64,000 nucleotides of DNA from Cydia pomonella (GCF_033807575.1 NC_084707.1:25259888-25323887); one strand, 5' to 3'; shown: positions 41,125 to 52,377, counted from the first letter of the stretch. The notes: generated by a model from the letters alone, not told the origin. Made by a program: numbers and translations.

Positions 41125-41262
41125 TAGATAGATAGAATACTCTTTATTGGCACACCTCAGTAAAAATATACAAGAAAAATAAACCATTGATTAAATTTAG
41201 AGGCCTACAACAGGCGGTCTTATCGCTTAAACGCGATATATAGTTTTTTAGCCATTTAAAAA
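41125..41262 (-). mobile_element. SINE family B 3' tail fragment
   Basis: Shares TTTATTGGCACACCTCAGTA-type sequence and ACAGGCGGTCTTATCGCTTA with the 3' part of the SINE at 41998-42437. It ends in a TAGATAGATAGATAGA run, the microsatellite tail of the element. Confidence 0.7.
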
Positions 41263-41337
41263 ACTATGTAATATGACTCGGCCTTCATATTAAATTAAAC
41301 TGACTTTAAGGTCGTCCATTTATTAAAATTAATACTT

Positions 41338-41408
41338 TGCGAGTCTCAAATTCGGGACTCCTGGCTACCAGCCCACCGCCTGCCAACTGAGCTACCGCGA
41401 CTTACCCG
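41338..41408 (-). mobile_element. tRNA-derived sequence (third SINE type or tRNA relic)
   Basis: Reverse complement has GTCGCGGTAGCTCAGTTGGC (tRNA A box TAGCTCAGTTGG), then GGGCTGGTAGCCAGGAGTC and a damaged B box CCCGAATTTGAGACTC. It cannot be a working tRNA. Confidence 0.55.
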
Positions 41409-41729
41409 TTGACAGCGAATATTTCCGGACTATCCTTCATACTCGCCATAGTATTCGGAGTTCTTCCACTTTTCATTTATTATAAGCATCATGGTATCCT
41501 TAGCAAACGGTTCTGCTTAAAACAAAACTAATTTTAATAATGTATTATTTTGTATATTGGCAAGTTTCTACTGCGTTTACTCCTTAAGTGCGTAAAAGCA
41601 GCCCTTGAATCCAGACCGCCCTCCGAGCCCCGTGGCCCAGGCCGTATTCTAGTAGATACTGAAGCCCGATTCATATTTAATAATTTGTTACGGTTTTGAT
41701 CTTATTTTGATACAACCTTTAATATTGCT

Positions 41730-41946
41730 CCAGGCAGCAAAAGAGCAGACAAACCGCCTGATGGGAAGCAGTCATCGCCGCCCATGGACATAAGCAACAT
41801 CGGAGAACCCACTTAAATGTTGCCAACCTTTGAGAACCCTAAATACCTGCTTCTTGAAGAATCTCATGTCATAGCGCAAGGGAAATACCTCAGAAGGTAG
41901 CTCATTCCACAACTTGCATGTATTGGGCAAAAAAACGCGAGATTAA
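41730..41946 (-). mobile_element. LINE ORF C-terminal relic (family A relative)
   Basis: Minus strand: LPNTCKLWNELPSEVFPLRY, DMRFFKKQVFRVLKG, then a stop after the last helix, with the 3' UTR beginning in family A style (CTGCTTCCCATCAGGCGG). Confidence 0.75.
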
Positions 41947-41997
41947 AAGTAAAAGTCGTGTTCCCGACTGAAACTCTTTCAGCATTAATGTTACAAT

Positions 41998-42437
41998 ACT
42001 ATTGTATTGCACACCTCAATAAAAGAAAACAAAAACACAAGCAGAGGTAAACAACAGGCGGTCTTATCGCTAAAAAGCGATATCTTCCAGACAACCTTTG
42101 GGTAGAAGTTAATATGTCTTCTTCCTCGCGTTGTCCCGGCATTTTGCCACGGCTCATGGGAGCCTGAGGTCCGCTTGACAACTAATTCCAAGATTTGGCG
42201 TAGGCACTAGTTTTTACGAAAGCGATTGCCATCTGACCTTACAACCCAGAGGGTAAACTAGGCCTTGTTAGGATTAGTCCGGTTTCCTTACGATGTTTTC
42301 CTTCACCGAAAAGCGACTGGTAAAATCAAATAATATTTCGTACATAAGTTCCGAAAAAGTCATAGGTACGAGACGGGGTTTGAACCCGCGACCTCCGGAT
42401 TGCAAGTCGCACGCTCTTACCGCTAGGCCACCAGCGC
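41998..42437 (-). mobile_element. SINE family B, full length
   Basis: Reverse complement: GCGCTGGTGGCCTAGCGGTA (A box), AGAGCGTGCGACTTGCAATC, GGGTTCAAACCCCGTCTCG (B box), then GAACTTATGTACGAAATATT, GGAAAACATCGTAAGGAAAC, GCCTAGTTTACCCTCTGGGT, TGAGCCGTGGCAAAATGCC and a tail ending at ACCTCAATAAAAG-type sequence. About 440 bp, the most complete of the family here. Confidence 0.85.
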
Positions 42438-44629
42438 TTCAAGGTAGAAGTTAATATGTGAATTAAGAAAATCGTTCGCTGTTTATGTCGCAGTGGAAAA
42501 ACCGTCAGCTGGTCCCGTAAACATGTAAAAAATACCATCCACCGCTATTTCTAATCCTGAAAGTTTGCTAAATTCATTAGCAACTTTGCTAAATAATTAA
42601 CCTGGCGATCCCTATGCCGCGATACAACTTTCACTGACAGATTTTTTAAATTCACAAATAACATCTTAAATATCATCTGACAATGTTTCAATCGGGATGC
42701 GATGACTAAATTTACTAACTTTTTTGCGTACTTGGGTGACTGCAGTTACTGAACCCACCAAAAGAGCGGCAGCTGACGTCCACGAGGTTTCACAAGACAT
42801 CGCCCTTTACCACTGTAGGAGTTAGACTCATGTGTGCGCCTAGCCCGCGGTCTACGTAACAAATTATTTAATCAGAATCAACCTCCTGGAATCTCGGGCA
42901 GTGCCAGTAATTCATACGGGGTGTGATTCAGTGCTGATTGTCCCGGGGGTTTTGAATAACTGTGAATTTGGTCATACCCACGCAAAAAAATGTCGCTTTT
43001 TTCACGAAAACGCCTTTGTAGTCTCAAGAGGAAAGCGGACGACCGCTTGCCTATTATCCTCTTCATAATTAAGGATACATATATTATTTTATATTTCTGT
43101 TTTTTTTTTTTTTCGCATCTAACTCTAATAATAATTAAACAATCTTCATGACGGCAGCTCCTGGTCGTCTTCATGGCGGCAGTTTCAGGGGCCCATCGTT
43201 TATTCCGTCATTTACTTTATCTAGGAAATTGACGGATAAAAACAGCGGCGACTATTAAATAATGCAGTTGCATCTTTATTCGCAAAGAAAATATACCTAA
43301 GTGTCGTATGTATGCATGTCGTAGTATGTAATTGGAGGCATATTGTGCAGACGCAGGTGCATCAGTTTGAAGCTACTACGCACAGAACTCGACGCTAAAC
43401 GCGACGAGCTGAAGGCCAGACACCTGTGGCCATACTTTACAATTGGGTACTTGACACATGTTGAATATTATAACAAAATTGAGTTAAATGGCTAGAAAAT
43501 GAGCCATCCATTACATTGAGATTATAAAAAAAATACAAGGCTCGGAAAATCTCAAAAAAATATATTTTTTTTGTCTTTCAAAAATAGAAAAGAAAATGGT
43601 ACCATTCGATTTCTTACATTTTATTGAAAAATAAATTGTATTACAACTATACACATAAACGCAATATTTCAGGGTCAAAATGGCAATTTCCTTAATCTTC
43701 CATACATTTAGGACAGACTTATATGATGTGACGTCACATCACCTTATCATTTTGTTAGAGGCGTTTCAATCGTCGAGTGCGAGCGTCAGACTTTAACTCT
43801 CATTTCTGATCTTTGTGTTGCTTAAATACCATGAGTCCTATATAGATATTTGATCCTCAGGAAAATCAAGATCATTTGACATTATTTACAAAAAACAGTC
43901 AAGTAGCCAATTATGTCGGAGGGGTGCTGACCTACAGCGAGTATGGTCCACATTCGCTCCAACAAATGGCTATATCAGTCACCTGAAAGTGCACCAGCCA
44001 CCAGCAACGCTCTCAGCGGTAGAACGAAGTCGCTGTGGCCGAAAACGGCTAGTATTTTAGTATTTTTTTAGTATACCTAAGTGTCGAAAGTGGTTTTTTC
44101 TAACTGATCAACAGCCAACTCAAGATGTTAGTGATGAACTTTCCTTGATGCGCTATATAACGAGCTGTTATTAGACACGTAGATATAATTTTTGTCTTGT
44201 TTGATTTCTTTGGGCGTGCAAGACTGTCTTATCGAACACGTATTTGCCATTACCAAACATCAGTCTTTCCGTGTTTTTTTGCCTTGAATGTTTTAAGGGA
44301 AAATGTTTTCACAAAAATATATCTTTTTCGAAGCGTTGGTGATAGCGATAAAACTTGCGATTTTTAATCCTGAGGGTCCGAACCTCGGCTCGTACAATAA
44401 ACACCATCTTGGGAAATTGATGTTTTTTTTTTCATCGGTTGTTATGGAATTAAGATAAAACAAACTACCTATATTACGATTTTAGGTTAAATATATACAT
44501 ATTGGTCCACCTTATTGCCGATAGATGGCGCTATAGACTCGGATACTCATTTTCTACTTAGTTTGGAATAACTATAGTATCTATTTTTAAGAATAAACAA
44601 ATTTACAAAATGTTAGTTTTAAAGATTAG
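42438..44629. other. No gene recognised
   Basis: Long stretch with no confident feature. 42880-43175 has a 98-codon minus-strand frame with a lysine-rich run over a poly-T tract, judged non-coding. 44370-44398 has a B-box-like GAACCTCGGCTCGTAC scrap of SINE family B. 43730-43745 contains TGTGACGTCACATCACC. Confidence 0.4.
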
Positions 44630-44860
44630 GTACAGTCAGCATCAAAAGTAGCGGATGAAACAACGCGCCAAAAGTATCAGATCTGATATTCCGGATAACT
44701 TTTCCAATTATAGATAAATTTCTAAAATTCGGGTCCAAAGGTATATATTTTACAGTCTTAGTGGTTCTGTATTAAAGATATCACTTTTTGTTAAGCTGTT
44801 ACGGAATGGTAGATACTTATGAAGCGTTATTTGATCCGCTACTTTTGATGCTGACTGTAC
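44630..44860. repeat. GTACAGTCAGC MITE, longer member
   Basis: Ends TACAGTCAGCATCAAAAGTA and reverse complement TACAGTCAGCATCAAAAGTA: arms perfect for at least 25 bp including GCGGAT. 231 bp, a different interior from the 129-bp copies. Confidence 0.9.
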
Positions 44861-45268
44861 GTTGTAAAATTTAATAATCACTTACGTATATTTTCATTGA
44901 AATTACTCAAAAATCTCATATTCTGTTTAACGGTAGGCAATAAAATAAATCAAACAGAACAGGAGTAGTTATTTGCAGGTGACGTCATTTATATTCAGTT
45001 AAAAGAAAACCAGTCTTATAACGGGCGCAAAAAGGTTCAATTTCGTACGAAGTTCACTGTGAGTGAATTCTTATTTATTTTACTCGTATAAACGTATTTA
45101 GGGTTAACTGATTATTATTCTGGCGTAAATTGTTTTCTCTCAATATTTATCTAGTTTATTCGTTTTCTTAATATATATTGTTTAAGAAAATATGGCTGAG
45201 TAAAAGAAACTAATTTGATTCATATGGAATGTTGTGTTTGGTAATATTGGTGTAGGGTATTATAATAA
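44861..45268. other. No gene recognised
   Basis: AT-rich spacer. Confidence 0.4.
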
Positions 45269-45747
45269 TACAGTGTGTCCCTAGCCATTGGACAAATCCG
45301 TAATGTACATATGCATTAGGGTATTTAGAACCAGTGTACAAATTATCATAACAGCTGGTGTAGCGGTTTCGAAGAAATTAACAAATTACCAATTTTTACT
45401 TTGGAGCAGTCTGTATGTGTTAGTAGCTCCTAAGGTAATATCCTCAAAGAATGGTATGGGACCTTCTTCAACCTTTTTGATTATCTTTTTTATTTATGAC
45501 ACTAATAAGCTTCTGACTTTTAAAAAATGTCATCATTATCGAATATTTCGAACAAATTGTCAAAAACACTGCCAAAGATTAACACAGTGTGTTTCTTTTT
45601 GTTGTCGATTATTGCAAATAACTTTTGTTCGCAAAATTTATTTATTTATATTTTTTCTAATTAAAAAAATATTAACGTCAGAGCATTCCTGAAAAGTAAC
45701 CCTACGTGGGATTTCAGGGTTTGTCCAATGGCTAAGGTCACTCTGTA
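45269..45747. repeat. MITE with TACAGTGTG ends, 479 bp
   Basis: Left end TACAGTGTGTCCCTAGCCAT, right end reverse complement TACAGAGTGACCTTAGCCAT, both followed by TGGACAAA. TA flanks both sides. The 134-codon frame inside (45288-45692) starts in the terminal repeat and is not a gene. Confidence 0.85.
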
Positions 45748-45779
45748 TAATGGCAATTTTGTTTTGACTACAAAAAAAT

Positions 45780-45905
45780 AGACATATGCGCCAATTTCAA
45801 CGTTAACTGATATTAGAATTACATTTAACTGATGACTTTCCGTACGTGTATTGGCGCGGTCGAGACGCACGACACTAAATAATATAATTCAAATATCATT
45901 CCGAT
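45780..45905. repeat. Partial CCAATTCGAACGTAC MITE
   Basis: GCCAATTTCAACGTTAACTG then GTATTGGCGCGGTCGAGACG, parallel to 12262-12340. Confidence 0.45.
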
Positions 45906-46339
45906 GTCAGTGTACAGTCAAGTGTAAAAATACATATTTTTTTATATATAGCTCTTAATTTGCCGACATATTTTTGAGCAGCTTGTTTTACGTTACGTTT
46001 TAATTAACCTGATTATTAAGGTTCTACAGAAGGCGAGTTGGAAGTTTTAGAGGTACCTACTTTACATTTTCAAGTCGATACATTGCTCACTTTTCTTAAT
46101 TTTATCGTATCAGCAAAGATAATTTGTAGAAAAAAAAAAGAAATAGAGGTAGGAAGTCAAATGGCGTTCTAAATGTTTTAATTATGTGTCGAAAGATGGA
46201 GTCAATTTACGTCGCCATAAGGTTTTCTTTGACAATACAACTCTATTTAAAATCTCTTTGGTACTAGGCAGTCAATTGGTGTCTCTTATCATCAGATTAG
46301 TTACCCTAATGTACAATCTAGCGTCTTCTGCCTTGTGGA
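45906..46339. other. No gene recognised
   Basis: AT-rich; begins with GTACAGTCAAGTGTAAAAAT, a possible MITE edge. Confidence 0.35.
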
Positions 46340-46482
46340 CGCTCAACGAGGGGGGGCGGGTTTAGGGTCGTCAACGCGCATGTAACTCCTCTGGAGTTGC
46401 AGGCGTATATAGGCTACGGAGACTGCTTACTATCAGGCGGGCCGTATGCTTGTTTGCCACCGACGTAGTATAAAGAAAAAAC
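46340..46482 (+). mobile_element. LINE 3'-end fragment, family A
   Basis: GGGCGGGTTTAGGGTCGTCA through GCCACCGACGTAGTATAAAG, the terminal ~140 bp. Confidence 0.8.
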
Positions 46483-46569
46483 CTTGATACTGTCTGAATT
46501 GTTCTAATGGTCAAAAACAATTCTATCAAAAAAACTGAACTAGCCTAATATCATTTATCCTATTTATCC

Positions 46570-46925
46570 TTTTATCCGGGTACGTCCTTAAACTACGTCC
46601 AAAAGAGAGGTATGGGCATTGTGAATGTCATCTCGCTTTGTGTGGTAGGGCACAGCACAGCGGATGTCAATCCAGATCTAGAGCAGAGCCCAACTGGGGA
46701 AGTACCTCCACCTTACAGAAAACCGCAGCCAAATAACACTAGACCCTACTCATAGTGTTGTGTTCCTGCCGGTGAGTAAGGTTGCCAGAGCTCAACGAGG
46801 GGGGGCGGGTTTAGGGTCAGCAATGCGCATGTAACTCCTCTGGACTTGCAGGCGTACATAAGCTACGGAGACTGCTTACTATCATGCCGGCCGTATGCTT
46901 GTTTGCCACCGACGTAGTATTAAAA
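46570..46925 (+). mobile_element. LINE 3'-end repeat, family A (long form)
   Basis: GTACGTCCTTAAACTACGTC to the A-tail. Direct repeat of 46340-46482, 80 bp apart, in the same orientation; close to 5130-5492. Confidence 0.8.
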
Positions 46926-47594
46926 AAAATATAGGGCTGTGGCCTGTGTGGTATAAAATCCAAAATAAAATTGTTCAAAAAGTTACTTGACTTCACGCTG
47001 AGAAAACCCCACTTTTTAGGATTCTTTTTCTACACAACGCATTATAGTTCTCAACTTTTAATCTGAAAGAAAAAGCCTCGAAGAATGCTAGGGAACAAAG
47101 TTTGCAATCCACACACAGCGCGTAATTCCTCGAAAAACTTCGCTGAGTTCCGAAATGTTATTTTAATCAACAAGTCAAAAAGTAAGGCTTTTACGGGGCC
47201 GTTTTCTTGTGCATGAGTGCGACAGGCGCCCGCTGGCAGGGTAAGGCCATGGTGCGACTAAGGAGGGAAAAAGCGGAGCGGAAAATTTCAAGTTTAACGT
47301 GAAAATTGTAATACGAAAGTTGTGCACCCTATTGTAGCTATATTTAACTTTTTTAATCAAGTTTGGTTGAAATTTGTCATTTTGTATGTTTAAATTGTTT
47401 TATTTTGTAGTGTTAAGCTAGTTGATTATTCACATACGAATGACTTTTGTTTTGAAATTTTTGTTTCAAGCCTTACAAACGGATGAGTTTTTTTTTATTT
47501 GATGATTGATTTTGAAGATAGTCGACCATTTAAAGAAACTTATTCGTAATATTTTATGAATCATTTATCTAAAATTAATTGATTATTTATTGGC
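46926..47594. other. No gene recognised
   Basis: A moderately GC-rich patch at 47190-47290 has no assignable frame. Confidence 0.4.
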
Positions 47595-48365
47595 TGCTTA
47601 TGAAGCTAATAAACCCGGGTTCGTATCCTGGTAAGGGCATTTATTTGTGTGATGAGCATGAATATTTGTTTCTGAGTCATGGCTGTTCTTTTATGTTATG
47701 CACTTATGATCGGCGCGTGCAGAATATTACGTGGAGATTCAGACTGCCCTCAGCTGGTCTCACAGCTGGTACGCCTCCTCATCCCTTCCCTGTCCGTCGC
47801 AAAGTTCAATTTTAGGCCTCGTAATCGCGACTTACTTGCGGCTCCTAAAGCGCGCACGAAGGCGTACAGGCAATCACCACTGGTTCGTGCTTTGCACTAC
47901 ATCAACGCACTTCTCCAGTCGGCTCCAGACTGCGATCTTTTTGCCAGTAATTGGAGGCAAATTTGTGAGCAATGCAAAAACCATTGTGAGGCAATGGATG
48001 ACCGTCCGTCCTCAGTTAGTTATTAAGGTTCTCCTGTGTTTTGTAATTCTATTTTTCATGTATAACACAATTTAATGATCAATACCCTTCTATTTGTGTA
48101 CGGATATATAACTTAAAATAATATTGACCTACTTAGTCCCAGATTGTATTCTGTACCTGATGTGTATGCATTGATATACTTTCTGTCCTAAATTTCGCAG
48201 TGCATTAGTATATACTGTAATGCTGTGTAATTTTGTTGTTAAAATAAAAAATAAAATAAAATAAAATGTATTTATATATTATATTTATCGTTCTCTAAGT
48301 ACCCACAACACAAGCTTTATTGAGCTTACTGTGAGATTTAGTAAATTTGCCTACTAATGTTCTAT
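47595..48365 (+). mobile_element. SINE family A split by a LINE fragment
   Basis: The SINE 5' part runs 47595-47695 (TGAAGCTAATAAACCCGGGT, ATGAGCATGAATATTTGTTT, CTGAGTCATGG). Its 3' part resumes at about 48268 (GTATTTATATATTATATTTA, TAAGTACCCACAACACAAGC). The intervening ~570 bp is the LINE fragment listed separately. Confidence 0.8.
47700..48268 (+). mobile_element. LINE ORF C-terminus and 3' UTR inside a SINE
   Basis: Reads RILRGDSDCPQLVSQLVRLL, then FNFRPRNRDLLAAPKARTKA, QSPLVRALHYINALLQSAPD, CEAMDDRPSSVSY and a stop near 48024, a ~240-bp UTR and a tail of AAATA repeats. Related by the ALLQSAPDCDLFA/CEAMD block to the LINE at 20105-20425. Confidence 0.8.
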
Positions 48366-49089
48366 CATATTTATTTATGCTGATATGCTACCGTATAACA
48401 TAACTACTTGACTGAGAACACGATAAATCGTTTGAGTTTACTAAAACTAGTTTTAAGTTAAATAAATAAATAAAATATGACCACGCTAGAATAAAATTAC
48501 GCTGTTTTATGAACCGCACATCCTCGGCTCCAGCCTTACCTCCTTACCTCTAACCGCGAGCTATGTCTCAAACTTTCCGATTGCTTAACAGAGTTTTTTT
48601 GTATTTATTTTGGCGAGGGCACTTTTGTCGTTTTGTTGTCTTTGTCTTTGTACGTGACCCGCCCTCCAACTCACGTCAAAGGTGTTTGGCAAACATTGAT
48701 ACAGAATTGGCTGCGTCAAAGAATCTAACAAGTTAGGACTGTTTTTTTGTTTTACTTTTCTTTTCATGTTATTGTAGCTTTCATTGTATATGTCGAAAAA
48801 TTCTCTCGAAAATGTAAAATAAATCATATAATTTATAGTGTTTGTTACTGTTTGGACAAGCTAGAAATATCATTAAAAAATACTTTATTAAAATAAGAGG
48901 GCAGTCTACCGAAATCATTTAATTAGATGACCTATGTACCTAAAAACAATAATAATTAAAATGTATAAATATTTCATATAAGACTCCTTAACTCAAAAAA
49001 ATCTTTTGAATTTAAGATTAGTAGTTAAGTTTAAGATTATGTAATGTGATTTTTTATTGAAATAAACAGCAGAATTTTTTTTTTTTTAC
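48366..49089. other. No gene recognised
   Basis: AT-rich; no feature. Confidence 0.4.
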
Positions 49090-49215
49090 TACTTTATCCT
49101 TACTTATGCGAAAGTAGCCCGGTCTGCCTGTCTGTTACGTCTTCATGGAGGTCGTTTGAAGCCCGGGAATGGACGTAGGATACTGTTTATCAATCATCAT
49201 TCCCATGCTGACGAG
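49090..49215 (+). repeat. Dispersed repeat end (ACGAGGTCGCGG type)
   Basis: CTTATGCGAAAGTAGCCCGG, GTCTGCCTGTCTGTTACGTC, GGAATGGACGTAGGATACTG and GCTGACGAGGTCGCGGACAG. The order resembles the ends of abundant lepidopteran interspersed repeats; class not certain. Confidence 0.45.
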
Positions 49216-49329
49216 GTCGCGGACAGATGTAAGTTTAGTGTAAGGGCTTAGTTATATAGTGCGAGAACTCGCACGCTAGTTTAATTACATTGCGGTATTT
49301 GATCGGTATGGTTCGGTATTTGATGATTG

Positions 49330-49468
49330 ACGACCGGTCTGGCCTAGTCGGTAGTGACCCTGCCTATGAAGCCGGTGGTCCTGGGTTCGAATATTCGTAT
49401 TTGTATATGTTGTTGTCTGAGTACCCACAACACAAGCCTTCTTGGCTTACCGTGGGACTTTGTAATTT
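49330..49468 (+). mobile_element. SINE family A
   Basis: GACGACCGGTCTGGCCTAGT, GTAGTGACCCTGCCTATGAA, GGTCCTGGGTTCGAAT (intact B box), then a shortened body and ACAACACAAGCCTTCTTGGC. Ends against a T-run shared with the next, oppositely oriented LINE. Confidence 0.85.
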
Positions 49469-49474
49469 TTTTTA

Positions 49475-49860
49475 ATATGCCACGACGGTGGCATTCAAGC
49501 ATACGGCCCGCCTGATGGTAAGCAGTCACCGCAGCCTATGGACGCCTACAGCTCCAGAGGTGTAACATGCGCGTTGCCGACCCTCTAAAAACCTGTACAC
49601 TCCTTTATTGAAGAACCCCATACTGTAGACCCTCGGGAAAACCTCGGAAGGGAGCTCATTCCACAGCCGGAGCGTCCGCGGGAGGAAATTCCTCTTGAAC
49701 CGTACAGTACGCGACTATTTAGGATCTAAGTTCTGAGGATGAACACCCTGCCGACGGTGAGCGGTGCGGTGATAGAAAGTGGCAGTTGGCATCATGTCAA
49801 ACAATTCCTCAGAGCACAGCCCATTGTACAAGCCAATCACAGCCAATTTGTGTAAGAATG
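49475..49860 (-). mobile_element. LINE ORF C-terminus and 3' UTR, family A
   Basis: Minus strand: HKLAVIGLYNGLCSEELFDM, PTATFYHRTAHRRQGVHPQN, LDPK-stop-SRTVRFKRNFL (Trp codon changed to TAG), LRLWNELPSEVFPRVYSMGF, FNKGVYRFLEGRQRA, stop, then the family A tail. It gives the longest coding stretch of family A in this window. Confidence 0.85.
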
Positions 49861-49967
49861 ACCCTATAATATTTATTTATTATCGGTCGGCCAAATTGGC
49901 TGTAACCCCAATTGTCCGCAATGTAACTTAAATCGCATGCGAGTTCGCGTGCCGTCTAAATCAGTCA

Positions 49968-50146
49968 TAAGGCTTAAGTAGACGCTCGAAGCGGAGCGTT
50001 CGGCGGGGCGTGTAGCGTGGCGTCGGGCTCACAAGTGATTTGAGCAGCATGCACTAAGGCCGCTTCTATACGTTTTCATTTGTTTAATATGCACGCCGCA
50101 CGCTCTGCCCTGCACGCCCAACTCCAGCACGTCCACTCAGGCCTTA
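49968..50146. repeat. GC-rich MITE, 179 bp
   Basis: Ends TAAGGCTTAAGTAGACGC and reverse complement TAAGGCCTGAGTGGACGT, with further matching GGGCGTG and GAGCGT-CGGCG blocks inward. Confidence 0.75.
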
Positions 50147-50509
50147 CTTTTATAATATCAGTGCAGTTGGACGGTGAAAATTTGAATATTTGTTAAAATC
50201 TAACATCAATATCTCCAGCCATTTGTTTCAGCTCTACAGGATGAACAATTTAATACGTTATAAGTTTCCCGAGCAAATCCGGATGTATGCGGTAGTATCC
50301 GTAAAATATCGCGATTCAGCCGCTAATACGATTTTTATAGCAAATATCCGGGTGTAGCGAATAGCGTGTAAGCGTGACGAGGCAGAGCTATGGGCTAGAG
50401 CTGCCCCGATGTCGATAAACAATATGGAAATTTAGTTGTAGTTGAAGTACTGTATTGTCCACAACAAAGGTCAAAACGAAAATTACAGAAATTAAGGTAC
50501 AAGGCAAGG
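50147..50509. other. No gene recognised
   Basis: Intergenic, no feature. Confidence 0.4.
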
Positions 50510-50742
50510 GGCAAAGCTGTGGTGAAGCGAAGCGCTGGATGCTTAGCGGTATGCGGGTTCAAACCCCGACTCGTACCAATGAATTTTTCGAAACTTATGT
50601 ACCAATCGCTTTTCGTTGAAGGAAAACATTGCGAGGAAACCGGAATAATCGCAATAAGGCCTAGTTTACCCTCTGGGTTGGAAAGTCAGATGACAGTCGC
50701 TTTCGTAAAAATTAGTGCCTACGCCAATTCTTGGGATTAGTA
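50510..50742 (+). mobile_element. SINE family B, internally deleted
   Basis: Head with CGGGTTCAAACCCCGACTCG (B box), then GAAACTTATGTACCAATCGC, AAGGAAAACATTGCGAGGAA and CCTAGTTTACCCTCTGGGTT. Compared with 41998-42437, about 20-25 bp after TATGTAC are missing and the A box is damaged. Confidence 0.8.
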
Positions 50743-51147
50743 GTAGAAGGGATCTCTTCCGGATAGTCATTTCCATAATAGGCCATCTACCGAGTATGTT
50801 AGTAAGTAGAACGTGATACATTTCTCATAATAAAATTGACAACGGGACATAATCACAAGTACGAATATCTTGAAAGATTATCGCGTGGAACAGTCCATTT
50901 TACTAAATCAAGATGTTATTATATTTAACATTAAGTCATCTATTCTCTGAGACACGAGTTATCCGCAAACAAGACCAGTGTAACCTGCGTCAAAACGTCT
51001 GAAATAAAGGCAAACAAAATTAATATACGATCAAATCCGCTAAAATAATAACTTTAAGATATAATTGTCTTTCATAGCGTCATACGAGTTGACCTAATTT
51101 TACTTTTATATAATATTTAATATTATACTTATAAGACTGTTACTGAT
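50743..51147. other. No gene recognised
   Basis: AT-rich. Confidence 0.4.
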
Positions 51148-51556
51148 ATGCTGAATAAGGTTTTAAAAAAATGCAATAATAGAAAAATGAACTCATCGAC
51201 AAAATTATCGATACGCCCCGTCCCTAAGCTGCATCACTGCATGATAAATAGCGGCGGTGATTCGGCGTCCGTCGCACAATGCCTTGATCTATGTGCGTTT
51301 ACTGCGAACTTTTCAATTCGGACACGATTTACGCTGCCGGTTACTTGGCACGAGATTTAGCACATTTATGCCTCGGCCAAAAAACGCACGCTCGGAGCGT
51401 GGACGATACAGCGAAGGTTTTCAATCCGGATCCGAAATGTATGAATCTATCTGGTTCTGGATCCGGATCCGTGGATCTCCCGATACATTTAAGATCCATC
51501 GTGCAAACCCTACTTACAGCCAAGCATGAGGCTGACCATTTTTTGACAATTTGACA
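51148..51556 (+). other. GC-rich segment open in several frames
   Basis: Three overlapping plus-strand frames (51148-51360, 51257-51529, 51291-51554) and one minus frame stay open across the same ~300 bp, a result of high GC and few stops. The third reads CVYCELFNSDTIYAAGYLAR, LAHLCLGQ and LPIHLRSIVQTLLTAKHEAD, the most protein-like, but with a TGA two codons before its ATG and no domain I recognise. GGATCCGGATCCG at about 51457 is a short repeat. It could be a diverged exon or retroelement gag-like piece. Confidence 0.25.
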
Positions 51557-51705
51557 TGGTTTGATCTCATCTTGACATTACCTTGACTCTCAAGGACACA
51601 ATAAATGAGGGAACGAAAAAAAAAACTGATGAGATGACCCCTCGTTGCTAATTAAAACTTACAGACTGAAATATATATCATACACTAAAGAAAACGTGAC
51701 AACGT

Positions 51706-51786
51706 CCACCGGTAGCCGAGGCGGGAATCGAACCCACGTCTTCGGCTTACGCGGCTAACGTCCTGATCACTACACCACCCGGCCAC
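51706..51786 (-). mobile_element. tRNA-like sequence (SINE head or tRNA relic)
   Basis: Reverse complement: GGCCGGGTGGTGTAGTGATC (A box), then GGACGTTAGCCGCGTAAGCC, GTGGGTTCGATTCCCGCC (intact B box and T arm), CTCGGCT. Acceptor GGCCGGG pairs with CTCGGCT allowing G-T pairs, and the D and T stems form, but the anticodon stem has a mismatch and the base before the anticodon position is not T. Best read as a tRNA-derived repeat. Confidence 0.55.
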
Positions 51787-51890
51787 AGCGGTACCCGTCC
51801 CAAATTCTCTGGTGTATGTATGCTATCTTGCAAACTTATATCATAAAATATTCCATGAAAAAAACAAATCGTTCCCCAGTTAAAACGTAC

Positions 51891-52377
51891 AGGCCAATTC
51901 GAACGTACACTATCTTATCTTATGGTTTTCGGGGGCTCTTGCGGATACACTTCGACCCATAGGGATCTTTTGTGTAATTATCCCCTAGGAAAGATCTGTC
52001 AACTACTCAAGAACTTTTCCGACCATCTCCATATGCCGGTTGATGGAGTTCATGGGTATCATTTTGAATTCCTTTCCAGATAGCCTGCTCTAATGTTCTT
52101 CATTCTTTGTCTAGCGAGGACGTGTCATTCACACATCAGCGTACACTAACATCAGATGACATCTAACTGATGTCGTTTACATATCGTACCGCACACAAAC
52201 TAAATAACATCATTACGATATTATTCTGATGCGGATTCGCCTGATACATTATGATGTCAAAATTATGTCACTTTGGTGGTGACGTCACACAAGTGCGAGT
52301 AAAATGCACGCATATGATAACTAAATGCCATCATAAAGGTATATTTGTAATGTCAAAATGTACGTTTGAATTGGACT
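51891..52377. repeat. CCAATTCGAACGTAC MITE, full copy
   Basis: Ends AGGCCAATTCGAACGTACAC and reverse complement GAGTCCAATTCAAACGTACA. Interior contains ATCAGATGACATCTAACTGA and other ATCAT/ATGAT inverted motifs. 487 bp. Confidence 0.7.

Noticed and set aside
42878..43174. 98-codon minus-strand frame
   Set aside because: A lysine run comes from a poly-T tract; no domain, start context or conservation evidence.
45288..45692. 134-codon plus-strand open frame
   Set aside because: It begins inside the left terminal inverted repeat of a 479-bp MITE and has no protein-like features beyond AT-driven hydrophobic residues.
51706..51786. Functional tRNA gene on the minus strand
   Set aside because: The anticodon arm is mismatched and the base expected before the anticodon is not T; more likely a tRNA-derived repeat.
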